Assembly: GCF_023502205.1 (NCBI RefSeq)
Contig: NZ_JAMFLG010000031.1
Span: 1 to 53,441 of the forward strand
Direction: 5' to 3'
Length of the DNA: 53,441 nt
DNA from: Aquiflexum sp. TKW24L
Lineage (GTDB): Bacteria; Bacteroidota; Bacteroidia; Cytophagales; Cyclobacteriaceae
In this document: one piece after another, positions 17,237 to 24,490 of the stretch
Position numbering within the stretch: the stretch's first letter is position 1
Layout of the letters: each line of letters starts with the position of its first letter
Made by a program: the position numbers and the translations under genes
Notes under the pieces: model-generated
What the model was told of the DNA's origin: nothing
The model's database searches: none
What the model saw: only the letters and a program-made list of their open reading frames with translations

Positions 17237-20185
17237 ATGTTTATCAACTGCCATTCCTTTTACAGCTTCAAATACGGGACGATGTCCGTGGAAGCACTGA
17301 TCGCTGAAGCGAAGGGCAAAAAACTCGACTCTCTCGCCCTCACCGACATCAATTCCACCGCCGGCGTGTTTCCCTTTATCCGTGAAGCACAGAAAAAAGG
17401 CATCCATCCCGTCATCGGCATCGACTTCCGAAACGGTGTGAAGCAACAATACATCGGCCTTGCCAAAAACCAAGAGGGCTTCTTCGAACTCAACAAACAC
17501 CTCTCCCACCACCGCATCAAGGGCATTCCCTTTGAAGCAAAGGCTCCGGCTTTTGCGCATAGCTTTATAGTATATCCCCTACCCGCAAAGTTTTTTGCCC
17601 TGCGGGAAAATGAGTTTGTCGGAATCCATCCCTACCAACTCAACAAGATCGTGAAGTCGCCATGGTTTAGGTACAAGGACAAACTCATCCTGCTACAGCC
17701 GGCGACATTCAGCTCCAAGCTGGAATTCAACGCCCACCGCCTCCTCCGGGCGATCGATGGCAATACCTTGCTCAGCAAACTGGAAACCGAAGAACAGGGC
17801 GAAATCTGCGACATGCTCTACAGCTATGCCGACATGGTCGCCCGCTGTGAAGGGCACAGCTACCTGCTGTATAATGCCCAGAAACTGCTGGAAGCCTGTC
17901 AGTTTTCCTTTTACTTCCAAGCTGTCAAAAACAGAAGGGATATCCTCGGTTCAGACTGGGAAGATTACGACTACCTCAGGCAGGAAACCTTCAAAGGTGC
18001 CCTCATGCGCTATGCAGACCTCACTGCCGAGATCAGCAAGCGGATCGAAAAAGAACTCGAACTCATCCAGCAAAAGGGATTTGTCTCCTACTTTCTGATC
18101 AATTATGACATCGTCAACTTTGCCCACAGCAAAGGCTATTACCATGTCGGACGGGGCAGCGGCGCCAACAGCATCGTCGCTTACTGTCTCTACATCACCG
18201 ATGTGGACCCGATCGAGTTGGACCTGTACTTCGAGAGGTTCATCAACCTGTACCGTGAAAACCCGCCGGATTTTGACATCGACTTCAGTTGGACAGACCG
18301 GGACGAGGTGACCGCGTATATTTTTGAGAAATACAACCAAGGAAATCAAGAGCATGTCGCCTTGCTGGGTTCGTACAGTACATTCCAGTCCAACTCCATG
18401 CTGCGCGAACTCGGAAAAGTCTTTGGCCTGCCCAAAACAGAAATCGAATCGCTGATCTATTATGCCGGTAAGCCCGACTATGTCCCTGACCAATATGGGA
18501 AGCTGATTATCAAATACAGTCAGGTCCTCCACGGCATGCCTTCTCACCTGACGATCCATGCCTGCGGAATCTTGATTTCCCACAAACCGATACATTATTA
18601 CACCGCGACAGAAATGCCGCCAAAGGGATTTCCCTTAGCACATATTGACATGCATGTGGCTGAAGACATCGGACTGTATAAATTTGACATCCTGAGTCAG
18701 CGGGGTCTCGGCCATATCAAAAGCGCCATCCAGATCATCGAACAAAATCAGGGCGTCAAGGTCGATATCCGTCAGGTAGAAAAATTCAAGAAAGATCCCA
18801 AGATCAAGGAACACCTCCGGGATGGGCATACCATCGGGGCATTTTATGTCGAGTCACCCGCCATGCGCATGCTACTCGCCAAGATGAAAGCCGACGAATA
18901 TCTTGAGCTCGTGGCAGCCAGTTCCATCATCCGTCCGGGGGTGGCACGGTCGGGTATGATGCGGGAATATATCCTGCGGCATGTGGACCCCGAGCGCCGC
19001 AAAACCGCTCATCCGGTAATGATGGAGATCATGCCCGAAACTTACGGCATCATGGTCTATCAGGAAGATGTGATCAAGGTGGCACACTACTTTGCGGAGC
19101 TTTCTCTCTCAGAGGCAGATGTGCTGCGTCGCGGCATGAGTGGCAAATCCCGTTCGAAGGAAGAATTCAAGCGGGTACAAGACCAGTTCTTTATCAACTG
19201 CGAAAAGCTTGGCCGTGACCCCAAAATCACCGCAGAGGTTTGGTATCAGATCGAGAGTTTTGCCGGATATTCTTTTGCCAAAGGACACTCGGCATCCTTT
19301 GCAGTGGAAAGCTATCAGAGCCTGTACCTCAAGGCCTACTTTCCGCTGGAGTTTATGGTCGGGGTGATCAACAACTTCGGGGGATTTTACCATACGGAGT
19401 TTTATGTCCACGAGCTCCGCATGAGCGGCGCCGACATACAGGCACCGCACATCAACGAGAGCGACTACCTGACCAATATCAAAGGCAAGACTGTCTACTT
19501 GGGATTTATCCACCTGAAGTTTCTCGAAAAGACATCTGTCGAAAAAATCCTACGGGAAAGAGCCGTCAACGGACCCTATCTGGGATTATCTGATTTTATT
19601 GCGAGGGTAGAAATCAGCCTGGAGCAGGCGCTGATCCTGATCCGTATTGCCTGCTTCAGGTTTACAGGCAAGAGCAAACAGGAACTGCTCTGGGAGGCGC
19701 ATTTTATCCTGAACAAAAGAAAAACCGTAGCCGTCGGCAACGAACTGTTCAAAAAATCAGGTTTCCGTGAACTGCAGGTTCCCGAGCTTGAGGCTGCCGA
19801 CATCCGGCAAGAGATCGTCGATCAGATAGAAATCCTGGAATTTCCGCTGGATTCTCCCTTCCTGCTAGTCAAAGACCAGTCTGTGGCGAGCGTCAGGGCA
19901 AAGGATATGAAACTGCATCTGGGCAAAACGGTGCAAGTCATCAGCTACCTCGTCACGATCAAATACACAAGGACGGTCAAGGGAGAGGTGATGAACTTTG
20001 GCACCTTTGTCGATCGGGAAGGAGATTGGATTGACACGGTTCATTTTCCTCCTGTGGTCAAAAAATATCCCTTCAAAGGCCGCGGCATCTACCTAGTCAA
20101 AGGCAAAGTCACGCAGGAATTTGACTTCTACAGCATCGAAGTCAGCAGCTGTGAGCGGATGGAATATTGGAATGCGGGGGATTGA
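17237..20185 (+). CDS. DNA polymerase III alpha subunit, second-type (DnaE2-like)
   Basis: 982 aa C-family polymerase. Domains: N-terminal PHP (about 1-200), palm with GRGSGANSIVAY and PPDFDIDFSW (catalytic Asp347 and Asp349), fingers with VYQEDV ... LRRGMSGK, FAGYSFAKGHSASFA, and a C-terminal OB-fold region (about 870-975). It is shorter than the replicative DnaE and lacks a tau-binding tail. The first PHP metal motif H-x-H is N4-C-H6, so the PHP site is probably partly inactive. Likely role: translesion or error-prone synthesis. The usual partners (ImuA/ImuB-like Y-polymerase) are not next to it. The reading frame opens at 17123, but residues before Met-Phe-Ile-Asn are encoded by the tandem repeats. 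The gene looks visibly richer in G+C than its neighbours. Confidence 0.92.
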   Translation: MFINCHSFYSFKYGTMSVEALIAEAKGKKLDSLALTDINSTAGVFPFIREAQKKGIHPVIGIDFRNGVKQQYIGLAKNQEGFFELNKHLSHHRIKGIPFEAKAPAFAHSFIVYPLPAKFFALRENEFVGIHPYQLNKIVKSPWFRYKDKLILLQPATFSSKLEFNAHRLLRAIDGNTLLSKLETEEQGEICDMLYSYADMVARCEGHSYLLYNAQKLLEACQFSFYFQAVKNRRDILGSDWEDYDYLRQETFKGALMRYADLTAEISKRIEKELELIQQKGFVSYFLINYDIVNFAHSKGYYHVGRGSGANSIVAYCLYITDVDPIELDLYFERFINLYRENPPDFDIDFSWTDRDEVTAYIFEKYNQGNQEHVALLGSYSTFQSNSMLRELGKVFGLPKTEIESLIYYAGKPDYVPDQYGKLIIKYSQVLHGMPSHLTIHACGILISHKPIHYYTATEMPPKGFPLAHIDMHVAEDIGLYKFDILSQRGLGHIKSAIQIIEQNQGVKVDIRQVEKFKKDPKIKEHLRDGHTIGAFYVESPAMRMLLAKMKADEYLELVAASSIIRPGVARSGMMREYILRHVDPERRKTAHPVMMEIMPETYGIMVYQEDVIKVAHYFAELSLSEADVLRRGMSGKSRSKEEFKRVQDQFFINCEKLGRDPKITAEVWYQIESFAGYSFAKGHSASFAVESYQSLYLKAYFPLEFMVGVINNFGGFYHTEFYVHELRMSGADIQAPHINESDYLTNIKGKTVYLGFIHLKFLEKTSVEKILRERAVNGPYLGLSDFIARVEISLEQALILIRIACFRFTGKSKQELLWEAHFILNKRKTVAVGNELFKKSGFRELQVPELEAADIRQEIVDQIEILEFPLDSPFLLVKDQSVASVRAKDMKLHLGKTVQVISYLVTIKYTRTVKGEVMNFGTFVDREGDWIDTVHFPPVVKKYPFKGRGIYLVKGKVTQEFDFYSIEVSSCERMEYWNAGD

Positions 20186-20190
20186 GGGAC

Positions 20191-20304
20191 TGGTTCAAGT
20201 CTCCAGACTTGGACCATCAAAACACAGTCTTCAGACTGACTACATCCTTACCATCCTTGGTTCAAGTCTCCAGACTTGGATCATCAAATTGCAGTCTTCA
20301 GACT
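20191..20304. repeat. Left REP pair of the dead IS200-like element
   Basis: Two direct copies (20191-20238 and 20258-20304) of a unit made of two small palindromes: AAGTCT-CC-AGACTT inside TGGTTCAAGTCTCCAGACTT, and CAGTCT-TC-AGACT(G). The same unit lies inverted at 20919-20966, so the copies bracket the transposase pseudogene. This is the arrangement of REP sequences mobilised by REP-associated tyrosine transposases. Confidence 0.8.
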
Positions 20305-20313
20305 ACCTCAACT

Positions 20314-20868
20314 TTACTCAATCAATATCATCTCAATCAAAGTCTCATTCGATCCCGCCTAATTGGCTGCGCTGCTATACAAATAATCTTCTTGGGAAAG
20401 GACAATTCCCGCTTCTACAGGATTTTGGTGGATATAGAGAAGGCTTCGGCTGACTTTTTCATTTGTGTTCATCTCGATTGGATGACTGTGCTGTCGCCAG
20501 ACTTGAAAGTGTGTATTATTTGGGTTTGCCCTTCCTGCCTTTCCAAAATATCAAAGCAAAAACTCTTTTCTGCTTTCTAACGAACTTGCTTTTATAGCCT
20601 CAAGGATCTTTACAGAAGTAAACTTTTTAATGTCCCTCATTAATCCTTCAAGTGGTTGCTCTCCATTTCTGCCGAGAATCATGTGGACCTGACTTAACAT
20701 TATTCAATAGGCACATAGATCAAGGCCCTTGAATTCCTGACAATACCTAAGTGAATCCAAAAAGATATCTCGGTACTCCCTGCGGGTAAATAAATCAATC
20801 CACTCAATCACCGTGAAGGTTACAAAATAAAGTTTGTCTTGGTCTCTGATTTTAAATTTTCTACTCAT
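20314..20868 (-). pseudogene. REP-associated tyrosine transposase (IS200-like, RAYT), inactivated
   Basis: Read from ATG 20868 to TAA 20314 the frame is intact in length (185 codons, no indel) but has three in-frame stops: TGA after DLCAY, TGA after KEFLL, TAG after SSAAN. Recognisable pieces: RDQDKLYFVTFTVIEWID at the start, SQVHMILGRNG (normally S-x-HVHMI, so the first HUH histidine is now Gln), FQVWRQHSHPIE, and YIHQNPVEAGIV with the catalytic-Tyr helix. These match the Y1_Tnp/TnpA-REP family of Bacteroidota. The transposase is dead by nonsense mutations and a catalytic substitution, but flanking REP units remain. Confidence 0.9.
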
Positions 20869-20918
20869 AGAAAAAAGATTACTAACTGCAGTAATTTAGT
20901 TGATTTTTTTTGAATAAT

Positions 20919-20966
20919 CAGTCTGAAGACTGTTATGTTTCGGTCCAAGTCTGAAGACTTGAACCA
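20919..20966. repeat. Right REP unit of the dead IS200-like element
   Basis: CAGTCTGAAGACTG and AAGTCTGAAGACTT palindromes ending GAACCA; the reverse complement matches the left units in order and spacing. It lies ~50 nt upstream of the transposase start. Confidence 0.8.
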
Positions 20967-20987
20967 TTGGTTCAGCCAAATAGAAGG

Positions 20988-21009
20988 AGGCCTGAATTGA
21001 TTCAGGCCT
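20988..21009 (-). terminator. Hairpin terminator of the 21041 gene
   Basis: Perfect 10-bp stem AGGCCTGAAT / ATTCAGGCCT with a 2-nt centre (effective loop four or more), 32 nt past the minus-strand stop at 21041. The T-run after it is weak, so termination efficiency is uncertain. Confidence 0.55.
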
Positions 21010-21040
21010 TCTCGGTATTGGAGCTTCTGCTAGAATAATA

Positions 21041-21445
21041 TCAATTTTTGAAGTTAATGTAATAGGTACACATACCCATACTTATCAAGACGCTCAATAA
21101 AACCAATTCCTTTTTTGTCTTATACCGGTAAATGATAAAAAGTACAGCAAAAAACACAAGGAATCCAATATTTACAATTTCGTACCTGAATGTTTTGAGA
21201 AACAGTACTGCTCCTTGAATAGAAAGCTGCAGCATGATGCCCCAATAGATAAGAAGATCAACCTTACGTGTTTCTTGTTCAGAAAAGAATCCGGAAATAG
21301 CTTTCCAAGCAAAAATCATGATGAAAACTGTAATCCCCATTGAAATTGGCATCCTCGAAATTTTACCAATATCAAGTAAAAAAGCTCCTACTAGTAAAAA
21401 TACTAAATAGTTCAATGTCAGCCACTTTGAATATTTTAAGCTCAT
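21041..21445 (-). CDS. Four-helix membrane protein, hypothetical
   Basis: 134 aa with four hydrophobic segments spread over the whole length and short charged loops (SEQETRKVD, RYKTKKE). Start chosen at ATG 21445 (MSLKYSKW), because upstream residues of a longer frame do not look coding. No homologous family recognised. It stands alone between the REP element and the phased palindromes. Confidence 0.7.
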   Translation of the reverse strand: MSLKYSKWLTLNYLVFLLVGAFLLDIGKISRMPISMGITVFIMIFAWKAISGFFSEQETRKVDLLIYWGIMLQLSIQGAVLFLKTFRYEIVNIGFLVFFAVLFIIYRYKTKKELVLLSVLISMGMCTYYINFKN

Positions 21446-21694
21446 AATGATGTTTGACTGGAATATTGTCAGGCTAAATCTATCCAATAATTACCTCTAA
21501 TTCCAAACCTAGTAACATCACTTTTAGATTGGTCCCAATATATTGGGTTTCTTTTATCCCGACCCCTGTTTTGATTTCTCGGAAAAAAGGAAATCTAAAC
21601 CAAGCAATTAGACAATCGGTACATTATGATGCGAAAATCCAAGCCTGCCCATGATGGATACTGAGACTTTAACCGGTCAAATCCTGAAATCGTA

Positions 21695-21782
21695 TTTACA
21701 ACTTTCCCTAAATCGGGTATTTATTGTAATCATACTAACAACAAAATCATAAAAAGTAAATTGTTGTAACCATACTTACAAC
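21695..21782. promoter_or_regulatory. Three (T)ACAAC elements at exact 40-nt phase, two palindromic
   Basis: GTTGTAA-CCATAC-TTACAAC (21763-21782) is a perfect 7-bp inverted repeat. ATTGTAATCATACTAACAAC (21723-21742) is a diverged copy exactly 40 nt earlier, and TTTACAAC (21695-21702) a half copy 40 nt before that. The intervening sequence is not repeated, so this looks like a phased operator array rather than a simple tandem repeat. It sits immediately past the stop of the 21793 minus-strand gene, with no gene left to regulate nearby. Confidence 0.5.
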
Positions 21783-21792
21783 TTTTACACTA

Positions 21793-22647
21793 TCAATTCT
21801 CCTCCATAAAATCTTCGATCCATTTGTAAACCTTGCTTGGGGTGTAGATAAACTGCACGATCATGGGTTTGTGTTTTTTGCCTTTCTGTAGATGAAAATT
21901 GGGTTCAGGGTTTATCTTTTTGTATTCTTCCAAAAATCTTTCTGTAGTCTTTTCTATTCCCGGCAAGGTCTTTCCTCCCATCATGATCAGCATAGGGGGA
22001 TCTTTTTCGTCCAAATAATAAATCGGTGAGGTATCTTTCCAAACCCGTGGGTTGTCAGTAAATGCCCGAAGATATTGAGTCCCCGGAGCATAATTCATTT
22101 CTTTCAAAAACCAATACATATCCAATCCCGCCGCATCTATCAGAATTGTTCCCTTGATCGGATTCTCCACTCCCAAGGTGTCAAAATACTCATCGCGGAC
22201 AGAAATCAGACTCGCCAAGTGTCCCCCCGCAGAATGTCCTGAGACGTAAATCTTGTCCGGACTTCCTCCATAGGTTTTGATATTCTGCGCTGTCCATTTG
22301 ACTGCCTGTGCAGCGGCTTTGGCCATGTCATGCACCTGATAATCCGGGCTGAGTGGGTAATCAATGATGACTGCCACTATTCCTTTCCTTGCCAATCTTG
22401 CGCCAAGAAAGTTATAAAGCTCTTTATTACCCGAGTCCCAACTTCCTCCATAGATGAAAAGCATTACGGCATTGCTCCCTTCGGCATTTTTCGGGGCAAA
22501 TACATTCAATTGTTTTTCGGGAAGATTTCCTAGAAATCCTTTTTCCATATAAGTGATTTCCTTACTCCTCTGCACGGCCTTGAAAGAACAAGAAAAAGAT
22601 ATAGTTACAAAAAAGGTAAAAAGAAGGTAGCGGTTATAAAATTGCAT
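21793..22647 (-). CDS. Alpha/beta hydrolase (esterase) lipoprotein
   Basis: 284 aa. The N-terminus is a lipoprotein signal (SFSC, Cys20). The hydrolase core shows the oxyanion loop FIYGGSWDSG (residues 65-73, Tyr in place of the usual His of HGGxW), the nucleophile elbow GHSAGG with Ser139, and a C-terminal His in the KHKPM segment. Resembles carboxylesterase/arylformamidase-type enzymes that act on small esters; substrate unknown. Predicted periplasmic or outer-membrane anchored. Monocistronic. Confidence 0.87.
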   Translation of the reverse strand: MQFYNRYLLFTFFVTISFSCSFKAVQRSKEITYMEKGFLGNLPEKQLNVFAPKNAEGSNAVMLFIYGGSWDSGNKELYNFLGARLARKGIVAVIIDYPLSPDYQVHDMAKAAAQAVKWTAQNIKTYGGSPDKIYVSGHSAGGHLASLISVRDEYFDTLGVENPIKGTILIDAAGLDMYWFLKEMNYAPGTQYLRAFTDNPRVWKDTSPIYYLDEKDPPMLIMMGGKTLPGIEKTTERFLEEYKKINPEPNFHLQKGKKHKPMIVQFIYTPSKVYKWIEDFMEEN

Positions 22648-22943
22648 AAAGTACGTTTAAGATTTATCCCCAACGATAACTCGCTAAGGATTGCGCGGGT
22701 TTAAAATTATAAAATCTAAACTTCCAAAAGGCTTAATTATAGGGAAAAAACCGAATCTTTTCCTAAGCTTAAACCCATGTAAATGACATTTTTGGAGCAA
22801 ATTTTTCTCATTAAAATGAGCCTTTCACCAAAAACTGAAAAATTTTTTTGCCCTCAAAAAGCCCTTCTCATTTTGTTAATTGGCAGTCGTGATTACTAAT
22901 TTGCATTTCATTTTTTTACTGAAATTTATTCAAAAAAATAATT
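22648..22943. other. AT-rich intergenic region without a recognisable gene
   Basis: Between two divergent genes. Apart from a small CTCATT/AATGAG inverted repeat near 22820 and the promoter listed next, nothing is seen. Confidence 0.5.
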
Positions 22944-22973
22944 TTGAGTTAGAAACCTAATTATCTATATTTC
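22944..22973 (+). promoter_or_regulatory. Bacteroidota promoter TTG-N19-TATATTTC
   Basis: TTG at 22944-22946, 19-nt spacer, TATATTTC at 22966-22973 (one mismatch to TAnnTTTG). It precedes the Rossmann-fold gene at 23076 by about 100 nt. Confidence 0.6.
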
Positions 22974-23075
22974 AATCCCTTCCGATCCCATCAAAGCATT
23001 TAACCAGAAGGAAATCACTTTCAAATCATCCAACAATTGGCTTTTTCACCCAAAAGTCAAGCAACTTTAAAAGAT

Positions 23076-23690
23076 ATGAAAATAGGAATTTTAGGAGGAA
23101 CTAAACTTGCTTCCACCCTTGGCAACAAAATGCTCGCCATGAACCAAACGGTGGTTTTTGGAGTGCGCGAAGATTTCGTGACAAAGGAGATCGAATGGAA
23201 AATTCTCAACATGTATCTCGACAAAATATTCAGCTACGAGACAGCTATTGAGATGTCTGACGTGCTATTGATCTGCTGTGAAAACGAGCACCTACCGAAA
23301 GTCTGCAACAGCCTTGCCGTTTCTGACTTAAAAAACAAAATTATCATCGACTGTACAAACGGCGCTTATACCGCGGAATTTTCCTGCAATACAACGCTGA
23401 TCAACAAAAGCATCGGTCAAAACAAACTCTTCAAAGCTTTTAACAATTTGGGAATTGATTACCCCAAATCCGATCCTATGGGTCTTGTCAAAGAAACCTA
23501 CTATTGTGGGCCTGATTCCGCTGAAAAGCTAAGTGTCAAAAAAATCATCGAATGGGTAGGATTCAAACCTGTAGATGCAGGAGAAATCGAGAATGCAATG
23601 CTACTCGAAGCCTTCTACCATCTGAGAAAGACCATTTCCTTTCAAAGACATGAGAAGATGGATTGCCACTTTAAACTGATAGCGGTATAG
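23076..23690 (+). CDS. NAD(P)-binding Rossmann protein, F420-dependent-NADP-reductase-like
   Basis: 204 aa protein starting directly with the dinucleotide fold MKIGILGGTKLASTLGNKM, the arrangement of the NADP-oxidoreductase/F420 family (PF03807 type). Strand-loop features VVFGVRE and IIIDCTNG follow. Many such Bacteroidota proteins are annotated as NADPH-dependent F420 reductase although the host lacks F420, so the true substrate is uncertain. A longer frame opens at 23037, but ATG 23076 places the first strand at the N-terminus. Monocistronic with its own promoter. Confidence 0.82.
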   Translation: MKIGILGGTKLASTLGNKMLAMNQTVVFGVREDFVTKEIEWKILNMYLDKIFSYETAIEMSDVLLICCENEHLPKVCNSLAVSDLKNKIIIDCTNGAYTAEFSCNTTLINKSIGQNKLFKAFNNLGIDYPKSDPMGLVKETYYCGPDSAEKLSVKKIIEWVGFKPVDAGEIENAMLLEAFYHLRKTISFQRHEKMDCHFKLIAV

Positions 23691-23735
23691 GACACACTTC
23701 TACGCTCAATCCATTTTATTCGCATTCACTAACCA

Positions 23736-23750
23736 TTGTGATTATCACAA
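23736..23750. promoter_or_regulatory. 15-bp palindrome TTGTGATTATCACAA
   Basis: Six-base arms TTGTGA/TCACAA with a 3-nt centre, 10 nt upstream of the -33 box of the promoter at 23761. The arms equal those of CRP/FNR/HcpR sites, but the spacing is 3 nt shorter than the N6 form, so it is likely bound by a different regulator or is non-functional. Confidence 0.45.
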
Positions 23751-23760
23751 GAGGTTGATA

Positions 23761-23789
23761 TTGCCTTTTTTTAACTATTTTTAGGTTTG
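23761..23789 (+). promoter_or_regulatory. Consensus promoter TTG-N18-TAGGTTTG
   Basis: TTG 23761-23763, 18-nt spacer, TAGGTTTG 23782-23789: a full match to the Bacteroidota housekeeping consensus. It drives a frame that stops after 47 codons, suggesting a dead gene behind a live promoter. Confidence 0.7.
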
Positions 23790-23820
23790 CCAAATTTTTC
23801 AAAACCAATCTGTTTGTTCA

Positions 23821-23964
23821 GTGGAAATCAATGAAACAACAAATTCCGAGGATACTTCGGAGGAATTATCATGGCTTAAAAATCTTCAGAGAAATAGCTG
23901 GGAACCGGATGTAATCATTCCTGGGCAAGTCTATGATTTCGCTGTAAGGCTGACACAGGATTAG
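23821..23964 (+). pseudogene. Probable relic of a membrane-protein gene
   Basis: From GTG 23821 a 47-codon frame gives an acidic N-terminus, WLKNLQRNSWEPDVIIPG and YDFAVRLTQD, then TAG. The NSWEP-D-V-I-I-x-G piece resembles the start of a Bacteroidota multi-pass membrane protein in which a hydrophobic helix normally follows; that helix seems deleted. Reading continues after the stop to about 24105 without clear similarity. The family match is from memory and uncertain; a real 47-aa peptide is the alternative. Confidence 0.4.
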
Positions 23965-24014
23965 GTTTTCATTGGTCACACCAATTGGAAAGACATTAAC
24001 TTAACCCAACAGTC

Positions 24015-24075
24015 TGCCCAAGTAAAATGCTTTGGGTTTTCAGACCCCCAAATTAAGCATCGGGAGAATTGGGCA
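24015..24075 (-). terminator. Nested hairpin past the globin gene
   Basis: Three nested pairings, TGCCCAA/TTGGGCA, ATGCTT/AAGCAT and TTTGGG/CCCAAA, fold into one long imperfect stem, 20 nt past the minus-strand stop at 24095. No strong T-run, so it may stabilise the transcript end rather than terminate it. Confidence 0.5.
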
Positions 24076-24094
24076 AAATTTACTTTTATCAAAG

Positions 24095-24490
24095 TCACAT
24101 CTTGATGCCTCTTGCCTCCATGATCCGAAAAAACAGGATATGCGCCATGTTTCTCGCATGTTCTTTGGCATAATCGGCGTGCTTTCCTTCAAAGTAAGTA
24201 TCCAAGGTCGTAAACCAAAGTTCTAGCCAATTGCCAAAATGTGCCTGTGTGATGGTATTTCCGGTTTTTACATCTACTTCTTTGTGAACAGGAACCGGGC
24301 TGAACTTACCTGCACCGGGCCCGGACTGCAGCAAAATCATCTCCCAAAAATCCGTCAATCTCTCGAGATGCGGTTCCCAATCCTGTACAACTTCGTTGAA
24401 AATTGGGCCAAGGGTATCGTGCTTTCTGATCCGCGCATAAAAACTCCTGACCAAAAGCGACACGTCTTCTCTGTTCTCAATTTCCTTCAT
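24095..24490 (-). CDS. Group III truncated hemoglobin
   Basis: 131 aa two-over-two globin. Family features: FYARIRKHDTLGPIFN near the N-terminus, TDFWEMIL, the proximal-His helix HFGNWLELWF and YAKEHARNMAHIL. Binds haem and probably O2 or NO; cytosolic. Group III globins are linked to NO or peroxide handling and microaerobic life, but function is rarely proven. Its start overlaps the end of the phosphodiesterase gene by 14 nt, so it is probably translated from the same mRNA. Confidence 0.9.
   Translation of the reverse strand: MKEIENREDVSLLVRSFYARIRKHDTLGPIFNEVVQDWEPHLERLTDFWEMILLQSGPGAGKFSPVPVHKEVDVKTGNTITQAHFGNWLELWFTTLDTYFEGKHADYAKEHARNMAHILFFRIMEARGIKM

Noticed and set aside
17951-18595. 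214-codon frame antisense to dnaE
   Set aside because: Lies entirely within the conserved polymerase palm; shadow frame in G+C-richer DNA.
20191-20304. CRISPR-like array of two repeats
   Set aside because: Palindromic units paired with an inverted copy across a transposase relic; REP sequences explain it better.
20167-20580. Plus-strand frames of 110-137 codons after dnaE
   Set aside because: They run through REP palindromes and antisense to the transposase relic, whose minus-strand reading is clearly the real one.
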